This document shows positions 46,106 through 59,842 of a DNA stretch of 64,000 nt, one piece after another (position 1 is the stretch's first letter; each line of letters opens with the position of its first letter). Both the position numbers and the translations under genes were made by a program. The stretch is from Manihot esculenta (Eukaryota > Streptophyta > Magnoliopsida > Malpighiales > Euphorbiaceae): positions 4,826,110 through 4,890,109 of the forward strand of contig NC_035169.2 in the NCBI RefSeq assembly GCF_001659605.2. Reading direction: 5' to 3'. The notes under the pieces were generated by a model. The model ran no database searches. It was not told the DNA's origin and was given only the letters and a program-made list of their open reading frames with translations.

Positions 46106-47710
46106 TGCTGCTGCTGCTGAGCACTGAGTTACTGCCACCTCAACACAAATAAAAAATTATATAGATGTGTTAATAAAAGAAATGAAACCAATAAAGCACC
46201 TGAGAAACAAATCACTCCCAATAAAATTTTGCCTTAGGTGCCAAATTGAGTTTACCAAAAAAAAAAAAAACAAACAATCAATCCAACCTCCAGCTAATGA
46301 AAAGAAGAAAAATATCTCTACTCGTTAGAAAAAAGAATAATCTAAAAAAATAACCTAAGCGTCTATAATTTCTTCTGCAGAAGCAAATTTGAGAATTTGG
46401 GGATATCATTCGAGCATTGTTGAGATGACCGCCATAAAACTTCCGCCAATAAGGACGAACGCCCTTCAAATGTTGTTGTGCTCCCGCAATCCTTAGCATT
46501 TTCTCGCTCACCTACCCGACGCCCAAGAGGGGAAAAAAGCATAAACAAAAAATAGAAACGTACTTATTTTTTGCCGCGCTCTTTGAAACGTATTTTCAGT
46601 ATTTCGGCTCCACAATTATTTTTTAGAACAGAATAAAAAATAATATGAATTAGAGGCTTTATACTGGAAACTCCAAAATTTTCATTTGAAAGGTTTAGTA
46701 GAGTCATCAGCATGTGCCCTACAAGTTTCGCTCATCTTGGTATGAATAGAAAATATCGCAGTCGAATGGACTTGTTTGTTAATTTTGGAAACTTGAGGGT
46801 TTATGAAAATCGCCCAAGATACTACGGAGCCACTTTGGCGGTTGGACCACCAAAACGATCACGGTCCCCTTTCAACTTTCAGTTAATGTGGAAACAGGCA
46901 TATTGTCCAGAAATCCAAAAACTGAAAATGTCAATCGATAGTGACTGATCAGAAATGCAATGAAATATTAAAAAAATCTGAAGAAAAAAAAAAACAGAAA
47001 GAAGAAAAAATAAAAAGAGAAGGATGAACACAGCTAGAAAAGCTTCAAAATGGGTATTTCAGGAAAAAGAGCCTTGGTTGCTTCAAAAGATTAATTTTCA
47101 GAGTTAAAAAACATAATTCGGGCGAGACTCCCTTGCGATCTGAGAATATATTTAAGCCTAATTTGAAGTTCATTTTTGCTAGTAATTATAAGATTATCCC
47201 GATCTACAAAGAGATTCCGAAAATCTCCACAGCCAGAGTTCGCTGTCCCATCAACCGCCATAGAAAGAGCTTCAAATTCTCCAGCATACAAATTTAAAAT
47301 TAGGCCATGAACAATGAGATATCATAAAACCAAAACAAAACCATCTTAGATTTCTAAAGCAAATAACTGAATACTCCGATTTCTTCACAAAATGAAGGCT
47401 CAAAGAAAGAAAAAAAAAAAAAAGAACTAATAACAGTCGAGAGTTCTGCAACACCACCAAGAAACTCACCGGTAAAGAAGAAAAATCACTAGCTAGACGA
47501 TGAGCAGCTCTCGCTCTTGCGCTTGCCAAGCTTAAGGAACCTTTATCGAGAAAATTCAGAGAAGGTAAAGCTCAATAGAAGCGAATTCACTAGTGAATTC
47601 TTCTTCTACGAGAAACGGAGAGGCTCCAAGCAAATCTCAGTTCAAGAAATGCGCGCTCACACGATAAACAGACCCGTGAGGATTGAGGAGGGAGAGGGAA
47701 GGCGGGTGGC
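46106..47710 (-). other. 5' UTR and leader introns of the SIP2-like gene (probable)
   Basis: A TATA box lies 1.6 kb upstream of the ATG and no other gene is recognised between, so a spliced leader is likely. Candidate leader exons are GC-richer stretches around 47480-47690 and 46360-46530. The last acceptor before the ATG is probably in the GTGTTGAG at 46139-46146. Short frames here (46278-46948, 47091-47529) have no recognised domain. Confidence 0.4.
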
Positions 47711-47718
47711 TATTTATA
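47711..47718 (-). promoter_or_regulatory. TATA box, SIP2-like gene
   Basis: TATAAATA on the minus strand at the edge of a GC-richer segment, the likely core promoter for the GH36 gene. Confidence 0.6.
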
Positions 47719-47775
47719 GCTCTTAAGAGTTAAACATCGAACAGGTTTTAGAACATTGGATGTTTCCAGATCATG

Positions 47776-47783
47776 ACACGTGG
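47776..47783 (-). promoter_or_regulatory. G-box / ABRE-like element
   Basis: ACACGTGG (CACGTG core at 47777-47782) lies about 60 bp upstream of the TATA box. Such elements bind bZIP factors and mediate ABA and stress responses, which would suit a raffinose-metabolism gene (inference). Confidence 0.5.
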
Positions 47784-48444
47784 AAGACAACGTCGGGAGT
47801 AGAATTTTATTTAATTTTATTTTAGGGTTTTAATATATTAAAAAAAAAAGGATATTTTTCAGGGATGATTACAGAGAAGCAAGGAGTTGTCCAGTAAATT
47901 CCAGGGAAAAAATCCTTCATGTGCTTAAAAGGCCAGTCTTTACTGGCTCCTGTTACGTTCAAAAAGCAAGTTGATTTTATTAATTCATATAATATTATTT
48001 AAAATTCATGACCTAAAAAAAATATTTTTCATATTTTAATTTTATAAATTTGATTTATTAAATAATTGTCATATTGTTGGTTAACTTACAATTTGGATCA
48101 AGCTGACGCGCAAATACCCAAATCAAAACCGATCTTCTTCGAACTAGAGTTTTTTAGCCTTATTTAATTGGAAATGAGTTTATTAAACAAGTAATTTATT
48201 TTTAAAAAAACTTTTATTTGATTTCTAATTATTAAATTATTTTTCAAAACTTTTATTTCTATAATTTATTAATTTATACATTATATTCATAAGTTGTAAG
48301 GGCAACAATAGAATCAATTGCACTGTTCAAAGAGAAATAAAAAATTTAATTATCACAAGATATTATCGAAACAAACAGCTACAAACTTTTAAGAGATTAA
48401 TTTTTAAAAAATTCAGAGTTTATTTATAGTAATTATGTAAATTG
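47784..48444. other. AT-rich flank upstream of the SIP2-like gene
   Basis: No gene or repeat is recognised before the Copia LTR at 48445. Confidence 0.5.
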
Positions 48445-48669
48445 TGTTCAAGAACGAGAGAGAGAGAGAAAACCTTCTGGTTTTATTTCAAATGGAAAGA
48501 AAAAATGTCGTTACATTGCATTTCTGGAAGCTTGTATCTTCCTTATAAGACAAAAGACCAGCTCGTGCACATCATGTGCAAGAGACCAAAACAACTGTCC
48601 TAAAACGACACTGTATAAACAACATACATAACCAAAGTGAAACTAACAGAAAACGATGTAGTTTTGACA
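48445..48669 (-). repeat. 3' LTR of the Copia element
   Basis: 225 bp, same sequence as 53092-53316. A (GA)n-rich run near its plus-strand start forms the LTR end. Confidence 0.97.
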
Positions 48670-48677
48670 CCCCCTCC

Positions 48678-51600
48678 TCAAGTTGAAGCTGGTAAAGGCA
48701 AAAGGTTCAACTTGTGAGTGAGATTAACATGGTGACATGCTGGCAAGGCTTTTGTAAAGATGTCTGCCAACTGTTCTTCAGTAGGGAGATAATGAGGTAG
48801 TATGAACCCCTGTTGAAGCTGATCTCTGACGAGGTGACAGTCTATTTCGATGTGCTTGGTGCGTTCGTGAAACACTGGGTTCGCAGCTATATGCATGGCC
48901 GCCTTGCTGTCACAGTGTAGTGGGATTGGCAACGGGACAGTGACCTGCAAATCCTGCAAAATGTAGCTAATCCAGAGGAGCTCACATACTGTGTTAGCCA
49001 TGGCACGATACTCAGCCTCAGCTGAGGATTTAGAAACAGTAGGTTGTTTCTTAGTCTTCCAAGAGACAAGGCAAGGTCCCAAATATATGCAATAACCAGA
49101 AAGTGATTTTCTGGAGTAAGTACAAGCAGCCCAATCAGAGTCACAATATGCATTTAGCGACATATCAGCACTTACAGGAAAATAAAGGCCTTGTTGTAAG
49201 GAACCTTTAAGATAACGAAGCACATGTAAAGCTGCCTCCCAATGAGGCTTTCGAGGCATGCTCATAAACTAGCTTAAGTGCTGGACAGCATAGCAAATAT
49301 CAGGCCTTGTGAGATTAATGTAAAGCAATCTGCCAAGGAGCCTTCTATACATGTCAGGTGTATCAAAAGGCTCCCCTGTATCAGGAGATAAGTGTAAACC
49401 TTGAGGTAAAGGACAGGAGGCAGGCTTACAATTGAACATACCTGCATCCTTCAATACATCTGAAATGTATTTAGTTTGACTAATGAAGGTTGCTTGACTG
49501 GATCGAGCAATCTCTAGACCCAAAAAATATTTCATGGGCCCCAAGTCTTTAACAGTAAACTTCGAGTGTAAAGCAAGCTTGCACTCAGTTATAGCATCAA
49601 TAGAGTTTCCAGTGAGAATGATATCATCAACATAAACAAGTAATATCAGAGTTATAGTATCAGTATGCTGTGTAAACAAGCAGTGATCATGAGGAGATTG
49701 CACAAAGCCTAAATTTTTGAGGAAGTTGGTGAATTCAATGTTCCATTGCCTAGAGGCCTGTTTAAGCCCATATAAGGACCTTTTTAGCAAGCAAACATCC
49801 CCAGGCTGGGCTTTGTGATATCCCTGTGGAGGTGTCATGTACACCTCCTCATCCAAATGTCCATGCAAAAAAGCATTATTTATGTCTAGTTGGAAAATAG
49901 GCCACTGTCTAAATGTGGCAAGAGCAATGAAAATTCTCACAGTGGTAAGTTTGGCCACAGGAGAAAATCTGTCCTTGTAGTCCAGGCCCTCTATTTGGTT
50001 ATATCCTTTAGCAACCAGCCGAGCCTTATACCTTTCTACATCCCCATTTGGTTTAAACTTCACTTTATATATCCACTTACACCCTATTGCTTTCTTACCC
50101 TTAGGCAAGCTAGTAAGAACCCATGTGCTATTGTTTTCCAAGGCCTGAAGTTCCTGATTCATGGCCTCTACCCATTGTGCATCCTTGGATGCTTGAGCAT
50201 AGGTACCAGGTTCAGTAACCTTGTTAACATTGCAAATATAAGACTTATGCATAGGATGGAAAGACATGGAGGATGTTTCTAAAGAGTTAACATAGTCTTT
50301 CATCCAAGCAGGGGCCTTTCTTGGCCTTTGCATCCTTCTAATGGAAGGGCAATTTTGAAGATCCTCATTGGTGTGACTGGGAGTAGAGGAATCTGGAGCT
50401 ACTTTATCATCCTCAACCATAGGAAGAGGAATCACAGGTCTTTCTACCATATCAGTCCCTTGAAAAGGAAAGATATTTTCATGGAAAATTACATCCCTAC
50501 TCACAAAGAAGGACTTGTCATTCATGCTATACAATTTATAGGCTTTGTGTGTGTTAGCATAACCTATCATAACAGCTTTAACAGCTCTTTCTTGGAATTT
50601 ATCCTTTTGTGTTCCCACAGAAGTTGCATAGCATAGACAGCCAAATTTTCTCAAATGGGAATAGTTAGGTGATGTCCCATAGAGTCTCTCATAGGGAGTG
50701 GTCCAATCAAAGTGTTCCATGGGCATTCTATTTATTAGGTAAGTGGCAGTAAGAATGCACTCTGACCAAAACTCAATGGGAACATGTGATTGCATTTTCA
50801 AAGCTCTGGCAGTATCAAGAATATGTCTATGTTTCCTTTCCACAACCCCATTTTGTTGTGGGGTGTATGGGCAGGATCTTTGGTGTATTATCCCTTTGTT
50901 CATAAGCAAAGATCTATAATTCTGACTTAGAAACTCTTTCCCATTATCAGTTCTAATGACCTTAATGCCAGTATTAAATTGGTTCTCTACCATATGAATG
51001 AAGTGTCTAGTTATGCTAAAGGTTTGATCTTTCAAGTGCATCATGAAGGGCCAAACAGCTCTACTATAGTCATCTACAATGGTGAGAAAGTATTTAGCCC
51101 CAGTAATAGAGCTGGTCTTATATGGTCCCCATATATCGATGTGTATTAACTCAAAAGGTCTTGAAGTCAAGGTATGACTTCTGGAAAAGGGTAACCTTGC
51201 TTGCTTTGCTAGAGGACATACAGGACAACATTGCATAGACTCATTGCTCATATTCATCCCTTTAATATGTTTGAGCTTACTAACAGATGCATGTCCTAGT
51301 CTATCATGCATGTCATTCATTGTTACAAGACAGTTATGAGCTTGTTCATATTGCATTGAGCATTCTTTATTTAATTCCACTAGAGAAAAAGTACTATTTA
51401 CAAAGCTGTAAAGATCAGCATTAAAATTCATGATCTCAAGTAAACAATGTCTGATGTCAGAATGAGAAAAGCTCATCTGGTTAAGTCTGAAAAGACCTCT
51501 CTGCTTCTTGCCTATGGCCACCACCTTCTTATTCAGTGGGTCCTGTATGAGGCAGTAATGATCACATATGATTATACAGTAGCCATATCTACTTATCAAC

Positions 51601-53006
51601 TGACTAACAGAGATCAGATTATACTGAAAGTGAGGCACATATAAGACATCATCAAGAAACAATTTCCCAAAGAGATTGACCTTTCCAGATTGAGAAACTT
51701 GAGTGGTTCTTCCATCTGGGAAGCAAATAGATATGTGTTTGTGTGATGATTGTAGAGTGGTAAAGAGAGCACTATCTGAACACATGTGGTTTGTGGCTCC
51801 AGTGTCTAAGATCCAACTAACATTGTTGTGTATTTGTGCATTACAAGTCTTGTAGATAGTAGATTTACCTGCAAAGTCCATAAAGTGTGGTTCTGGACCA
51901 TGAGAAGTGCTTGGGCCAAGAACTCCTTTCCCTTTTGCAAGTTGGGAGACTTCTTGTTTCAGGGAGCTCAGCATAGAAGACAATTCAAGAATTCTATTTG
52001 ATGTATCCAGATATTTCAGAGGACTGTCCTCCTCTGGATTATTTCCATCAATAGCAGCCATAATTTTGGTGCTTCTAAAATTTTTGACTGGTTGTGTCCT
52101 AGCCTTGCTCTTACCCTTGAACCAATCCGGGTACCCAATCAACTTGAAACACCCTTCCCGGGTGTGACCATTCATGTTACAGAAGGTGCAATGTCCCTTC
52201 TTATTCTCAGACCTTCTTGGTCTATTCAGGTTTTCAGATTGAGTTTTGTTTAATAAGGCAAGGGATTCAGTGTTGTCATTCATGGCTCCTAAGATTTCCC
52301 TTTGAGACTCAAACTTTACTACCATAGAGTAAGCTTTGTTTACCGTTGGCAGAGGATCCATTCCTAGCACTTGGTCCCTTACAGACCCAAAGACTTCGTT
52401 TAGACCCATTAGGAATTGCATGAGCCTATTTCTGTTGGCTATGTCAGCCATAGCCTTAGATGCTCCACAGGTACAGGTTGGGAGCGTTTCTACTGACTCA
52501 AGTTCATCCCATAACCTCTTCAACTTAGTGAAGTAAACAGACACAGAAGCATTTTCCTGAGATATAAGAGAGATCTTTCTGTGCAACTCATAGATCATAG
52601 GTCCGTTGCACTCTCCAAATCTCTCACAAATCTCTGACCAGAGATCTCTGGCAGAGGCAGTGTATATGAAACCATCAACCAACTCCTTAGAGATGGAATT
52701 AAGAATCCAAGATGTGACCATGAAGTCACATCTTTTCCACTGTTCATAGCCCTCAGAATCTTTACTAGGTGCCGAAGTTGTGCCTTCGATAAAACCTAAT
52801 TTCATCTTGGCACCCAGCGCTATTCTAATAGCCCTGCTCCAAGATCTGAAATTAGTACCTATGAGAGGAGCGGAGACCAGACTCATACCTGGATGATCGG
52901 AGGTTTGAAGACTCAGCAGATCTTCCATCCCGGCATTCGCGATCTGTGCTTTCTCGGGTGGTCTCGTCGCCTTCTGATCGTTACTACTGTTTCCTCGCTC
53001 CGCCAT
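48678..53006 (-). pseudogene. Copia gag-pol, single amber codon
   Basis: The frame from ATG 53006 runs 1245 codons to TAG at 49271-49269, then remains open in the same frame for the rest of the protein to 48678 (1442 codons in all). Landmarks: zinc knuckle CTFCNMNGHTREGC, protease WILDTGATNHM, integrase HDRLGHAS, IRTDNGKEF and TPQQNGVVER, RT with CKWIYKVK, FSPVAK and LLVYVDDIIL, RNase H with YCDSDWA and SSAEAEYRA. The amber lies between RT and RNase H after AVQHLS, where glutamine is usual in the family, so CAG to TAG is likely. Everything else appears intact. Readthrough or expression from other copies in trans could still allow movement; this is not shown by the sequence. Confidence 0.93.
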
Positions 53007-53091
53007 CGTCAGATCTTTCGAAAGAGCAGAGGATCGCCTTCAGGCGACCAGCAACGCGCCGGCGTGAGCTAGAGACCTAGCTCTGATACCA

Positions 53092-53316
53092 TGTTCAAGA
53101 ACGAGAGAGAGAGAGAAAACCTTCTGGTTTTATTTCAAATGGAAAGAAAAAATGTCGTTACATTGCATTTCTGGAAGCTTGTATCTTCCTTATAAGACAA
53201 AAGACCAGCTCGTGCACATCATGTGCAAGAGACCAAAACAACTGTCCTAAAACGACACTGTATAAACAACATACATAACCAAAGTGAAACTAACAGAAAA
53301 CGATGTAGTTTTGACA
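53092..53316 (-). repeat. 5' LTR of the Copia element
   Basis: 225 bp, identical to 48445-48669, directly followed on the minus strand by the primer-binding site. Confidence 0.97.
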
Positions 53317-53321
53317 AATTG

Positions 53322-56300
53322 TAATTAAATATTAATAATTTAAATTCAGAAAATTATTTAGTTAAATTTTTTTTAAAATTTTTTATTAATATAAAAGTAT
53401 TTACAATTAAAATATTTAAATAAATTATAAAAAAATAATAAAAAGCTACTATCGCTACATGATATATTACTCAATTCATAAAAGTTCAACCCATAATTAA
53501 ATTAAATCGGTTCAAATCAATTCAGATAAAATAATAATAAAATAATTATTATATTACGATTGTTCATAACATATTCTAATAGATGGCAATCTATGTATCA
53601 ATTTTGCTGCAGAGATTTAATGACGGTTTCGTTTTTTTTATCAAACACCTCTTCAATAATAGAAAAAAATTAAAAAAATCAAATAAAAGAAGTAGAAACG
53701 GATGGCAACAAATTAATAACCAATAAATTATAACCAATTAAAACTCTATATTTAGTGTCAAAACCGCGAAAAGATCAGCATTTAGTGTTGAGCCACCTTA
53801 AAAAAAATTCAGTGCTCCAGCATCGATATTCACCGTCCGATCACTCGGTCGGCAATGATATAGCCACAGCAAAAATTAGTACGGCAAGGCAGCAACTTTT
53901 GACAAAAGGAGAAGACACACCAAATAAAATAACAATCCAGATTTTCAAAGCAATCTCTCCAATTACAACCAAGATTTAAGAAAAAATAAAACAAAAACAA
54001 AAAAAAATCATAAAAGGAGGTGTCACCAAGGTGAAGTGACATTCTCCACCAAAGGCAAACTCTGCCGCTCCGCTCTCTTCTCTCTTCAACTTTTCGTTTT
54101 CTAATTTGATATTTACTCACAGATAGTTCCATTTTAATTGGTAAATTTAGGTAGTGACCTATTGGTTTTATATGGTTGATGTCTTCCTTGGTTTGCCATG
54201 CATGCACCCCATGGAATGAGATTACAGCTTTTTTTTTTGTTTTCTTGTTGGATCCAATATATTCTATTTTCTCTATTTACACTTTTACCTTTTAACCCTC
54301 CAATAATAGGAGTTTTTTTTTTTTTTTTTTCTAATGACAATATATTCTTCTACTTTCCCAATAATTAAAAAATAATATATTTTTTTATTAAAATCCATTA
54401 CTATATATTTGACTTGGTATAAAAAATATAATAATAAAATTTAAATGTACTGCCTCTTTTATAAATAAACTTATATTTATTTTCATATGAATCGAAAAAT
54501 ATGATTAATATAATTAAATAATAAATTTTATTTTGTTTTTATTAATATACCCTTTATTGTTTCATCACCAAATTTTTCTTAAAATTTAAAAATATTACTT
54601 TTTAATGATCTTAAATATGACTATATTATTAAACTAAAAAATATATTATTATTTAAAAAATAGCCCATTATTTGTCTTAAATCTCTTTTTTATTTATAAA
54701 AATAATTATGCCATTATTTTTATTTTTTCAAAAGCTTATTTTATCTTTCCTGAATTTTATAAAAAAAAGTAATAATTAATTGTAATTATAATTAGGGATT
54801 TGATTTTCCAAGTTTTTCTTTTTGGATGCATACTTAAAAAAAAAAAAAAAGTTGAGCATTGAATTAAAACCACAAATGATAGGATTAGATGCTGAATCCA
54901 CTAAAATAGCCAACTCATTGACAAAATGCTTATCTACAAAATTTGATTAAGATTTTTGAGAGGCTAGTGATTCTACAATCAAATTAACCATTTAATTTAT
55001 AAAATATTCCCATTTCTAGTAAAAAATTTTGAAAAATAATTAAATTTCAAAGTGATTAATGCATTTATGGATCACCATCAAAGTATCTGATTCTACTTTA
55101 TTTTCTTTGCTTAATTTTGGAAAATTACATTATTATAATTTAATATATTTACTTACTTTACTATATTAAAAGTATGGATGAGTTTATTCGGTTCGAACTG
55201 AAATATCCGATTAAATCGCAAAAATTTATTATATAAAATAATTTTAGAGTTTACTTAACTCTAAAATTCTTAGTTATATTTTGTAGTTAAATTCTATTTG
55301 TTACTACAAATTTAAATAAATTATATAACAGAATAAGTTTGAAAATTATTTAAAATTTTTTATTTTTATAAGATAGAATAAATATTTTAAATTTTATCCC
55401 TTATATTTAAAATATTTATTCTATTCTATAAAAATAATTAAAATAAATTTTTAAAAATATTTTATTATTTTCAGATATTATAATTTTTAAAATTTGAAAA
55501 ATAAATATAGATTTTTATATAAATAAATGTGTTTCATTTAATTTTTATATAAAATTTATTAGATAGATAGGTAATTTTAATTAAAATATATAAATTTATT
55601 TAAAATTCTATGTGCATTGAAATTAATGAAAGTTAATGGTAACTTAATTCAATTAAATCATTTATTGATGTGTTTAAATAATTATTTAATAATAAAATAA
55701 TTTTATATTATTTAGAAAAATATTGTTTTAATTTTAATTATTATTAATTTTAATATTAACTAAATACTTTAAAGAAACAAAATATGATACAACGAAACTG
55801 AAGCAGAAATTGTCAAAATTTGTAATTTTGATTAATTTTATACAAAATAATATATATAAATCTGTGAAGGGATGAGAAAACGCTAAAATTTATTTAAATA
55901 TGGTTGAGCTTATTGATGAGATTGTTTTAATTTTATTAATGAATTTAAAATAAATTATTTTAATTTTAATATTATTTAAATACTTAAAAATAAAATAAAA
56001 TATTTAAATTAATTATTATATCATGTTATTTAAATATTTTTATAGTTTTATTGATGAGATTATTTTAATAGATAATTTTAATTAAAAATCTATTTGGATT
56101 ATAATTAATTAAAAATAATAATATTATCAAATATATAATACAAAAATTTTCAAAAAAAATCTAATTTAATTTAAATTTTATTAATTTAATTAATCATAGA
56201 GTTTATATAAATTTCAAATTGTTAATTTTTTCTGTTTAAATTATTATAGTAATTTTAATTATAATTCAAAATCTTTTTAAAAAAAGTGATTTCTTACTGA

Positions 56301-59300
56301 AAAAAAAATCTTTTTTCTCTTAAGTAAACACATTTTATAAAAAGTATTAAAATATTTATAATAATACTAATACAAAGTTCGTAGTTTAATATCCTTAGAA
56401 AAAGTGAAATTTTATAATATACTGTATGTAGAAATAAAATAAAAATTAGTAATTAAATATTAATTTAATTGAATTATTATCTATAATAAATTATATAAAT
56501 TTTTATTATTTTTTAGTTCACATATAATTTATACTATATATAAAAAATGAGAGTAATAGTAAATAACAAGATTATTTAGAATAATTGTATTACATTTATT
56601 ATAAATTACCTTTATTTTGATTAATTAAAAAATAATAAATAAATTTATTTGTATGTAAAATTTTTAATTTAAAATTCATAGTATCTATTGTAATATTTAT
56701 AATCTATAAATTAGATTTGATCAACCACATACTAAAGCTATTATTCTTATAATTAATAATTAAAAAAAATATTAAAAACATTTAATGTATCTTTTAAAAT
56801 TACGCATAAATTAATAATTTTTTTAATTATAAAATTAAATAATATTTTTTTAATTTTTTATTAAAAATATTTTTGAGCTTAATCATCCTATTATTCACCT
56901 GTATCATATCTTAAAGGCATGATAATGTGAGATTTAATAAAAAGTAGAATTAAAATATATGTTTAAATTTAGTCTCGTTCGCTTTTTTAATTTTTTTTAA
57001 TTTTTTTTTTAATTTTTTTAATATATAACCGCCATCCTACACGTATATACATTGTTATTTTCATTCAAAAATATACAAATATATATACGAACATACTGTA
57101 TCAATTTCTATTATTAAATAACCATTTAATATATTTTCCATCGTTAAATAACCATTTAATACTTTTCAACCTCATGCAAATACGACTTCGAATATTCAGA
57201 GTCTTTTATCCTATAAATTTATCACTTTAAATGAGTTAAATTTATTTTATGTGAGTCTGATTCCTGTTTAATTTAATTAATTCGAATGAAATCTGAGCTA
57301 TAAGCTAATAATTCAGTTGTATATAGAATTTGAATAAATTATAGTTTGACCCTTCAATCTAAATTTAACTGCAGTACGAATATAAAAATCAAGCGGTTAT
57401 TGTTTAGATATTTTTTATATTTTATGTTAGAAATTTATATTATATATTAAAATCAAAAGAGCCAATCAATAAGGTGTTCCAAGAAATAATTACAAGCAAA
57501 ATATAATTTGCAAAATCATAACTAATACCCAAATCATTTAGGTTTAAAATATGAAAAAGACAAACCATAAACAGGTGGTCTTTTTCCTTAAAAGCCAAAA
57601 TGATCAGTAATTAATTAGGGACCAAGTTGCAAATTTCTGATTTAAATTCGATAATTGAAGAAATTTCATTTATTTAATGAGTCTAAGTTGAAATCTTATT
57701 TTTCACGTATTGCTAAAATAATTGCAAAATCTTGCATTTAGCAAACGCTGGTTTTACGTGGTCCACTCACAGCTTAAAACGTATGCTTTCCACGTCAGAT
57801 ACAGCCCCAAAATGTCTTTACTTTGGTCGTCCTTGCCACGTTGGTTGCCTAACTGTACATAAGATACAGTCAATCGGATAGGGCCCACCATAAGTTAAGA
57901 GCTTTTCTCAGTTAATACATTTTAGAATTGGTGAAGACAAACATGTGGAGCCAATACTCGTTTTCTCCAGCTCAATTGCACTTAGATTTTTTTTTTTTTC
58001 TTAAAAGGTTAAATTTATCTCCAAAGAACCGTAGAGTCAAACAGATTAAATTTAAAATTTTTAATTTAAATTTATTATAAATTATTATGAAAAAACTAAA
58101 TAAAATCATCACTTCTTTATCTCAACAAAAAATTAAAGATTAAAAAGATAAAATCTGAAACCTATAAATTTATTTTTTAAATTAAAATTAAATAATAAAA
58201 AAAATATCTAGTTAAAAAATATTTTCAGCTATAAAAGATAGTATTTTTTTTCATTATCAAATTAATAAATCTCTCAAAGCATGTAGATGAAAAAATATAC
58301 CTACTTTCAGTATTATAGTTTTAAAAATAAAGAAAGAATAGATAAACTCATTACTACACTTTAAAATTTAATTAATTAGTAACGAATATGAAATTATTAT
58401 TTTAATATTAATGGAATAATATAGTTTAATAATAATTTAAAATTATTATTAAAAAAATAATTTTATTATATATAATAATATATTATAATAAATTACTTAT
58501 TTTATATTTAATAAATTATAATTTTAATAATAATTTTATTTATCGTGAAAAATAAATAAATAATTATTGTTTGTTAAAATAATAAAAATTAGATGTACCC
58601 ATTTTGAACCATTATTTATTTTATTACTATAATTTCAATATATATATATAATAGCAGTTTTCAATCAATAGTGAAATAAAAATTTAAAAAAAAAACTTAT
58701 CTCAATATAAGAATCACAATTCATAATACTATAATATATTTAATTTTCAATCAATAGTGAAATAATTAATTAATTTAATAACTATAATATATTTAATTAA
58801 TTAATTTTTTAGGCTAATCATTTCAATTCATCATACTCAAAATGATAAGCATCTCATTGTTTAAAGTTAGAATTTTATTATAATTAGGATATTATATTTA
58901 ATTAAGATACAGTGATTATATTTATAAAATTTTAATTAATTAAAGTCACATAGCTTTTTAATTTTTAAAAATAATCTAATTAATTTTTATAAAAAATTCT
59001 TTTTTATACATTAAAATTTAAAAAGTGAAATAATCTCAAATGATAAGATTTTCGAATCTAAAGAGAGAAGGATACATTTTTATTAGATAATTCAGTTATA
59101 AAATAAAGAAAAAGTTTAACGATACGGAGATAATGATATTTTTATTAAATAAAAAAATATAATTTAAGAAAAAATAAAATAAAAAAAATAGACGGTATAA
59201 TCATAATTATAAGAGATATGAATATTTTTATCTTTAAAAGCGTGAAAATATTTTTATTATTTTTTAAATAAATAAATTATATTTTAAATTTTAAATTTTA

Positions 59301-59842
59301 ATATAATTAATTTTTATATTTTTAAAATTAAATATTTAAATTTAGTTGAATTAAATTTCAAATTTCAATTTATTTCTTGCTATTAAAAAAATAAAAATAT
59401 TTTTATTATTTTTTTGAATTAATAATATTAAACAACTAAAATTTCATTTATTTCCTTTTATTTATTAAAATTTAAATCCTTATTTTTTATTTAAAAAATA
59501 TTTAAATTTCATTAATTTTTGTTAAAAGTGTCACATTCAATTAACTTATAACACCTTTGTTTTTTTGAATCAATTATAACACCTTTTTTGTCTTCTAAAT
59601 TTTATTTTATTAAAATACTTTAATACCTAATAAGTTAAAAATATTCATAAAAAATTTAGAGCTTCGGCCATTGTGATGTGAAGTAGAACCAAATAGTCTA
59701 TGAATAGATTTTAGATTTTTATAAATAATATTTTTAAAAAATTATATTTTAAAAAAATTATGTTTTTTAAAAATTATAATTTCATAAATTTTTCACCACT
59801 TATTAATTTTAAATTAATATCTATCAATAGAATAAATGTGGT
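53322..59842. other. Gene desert, AT-rich
   Basis: No protein-coding gene is recognised on either strand; frames at 53755-54340 have no family resemblance. A fragment of the GGTTCGA repeat lies at about 55172-55215. A GC-richer island with several ACGT motifs lies at 57740-57900. Otherwise the interval is AT-rich with mononucleotide runs and a (TA)n tract near 58640. Confidence 0.6.

Larger units (their letters stand above)
48445..53316 (-). mobile_element. Ty1/Copia element, near-intact, recent
   Basis: Two LTRs of 225 bp (48445-48669 and 53092-53316) start TGTTCA and end TTGACA on the plus strand, and are identical as read. AATTG flanks both sides (48440-48444 and 53317-53321). The primer-binding site TGGTATCAGAG on the minus strand touches the 5' LTR (53080-53090), and a polypurine tract GAGGAGGGGGTG lies beside the 3' LTR (48670-48681). 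Domain order gag-PR-INT-RT-RH and short LTRs suggest an Ale/Retrofit-type lineage (inference). Confidence 0.97.

Noticed and set aside
47091..47529. Minus-strand frames upstream of the SIP2-like gene with faint RNase H-like words
   Set aside because: No ordered motif set; the region is better explained as 5' UTR and leader introns.
53755..54340. Short frames on both strands after the Copia element
   Set aside because: No family resemblance, and they overlap one another on opposite strands.
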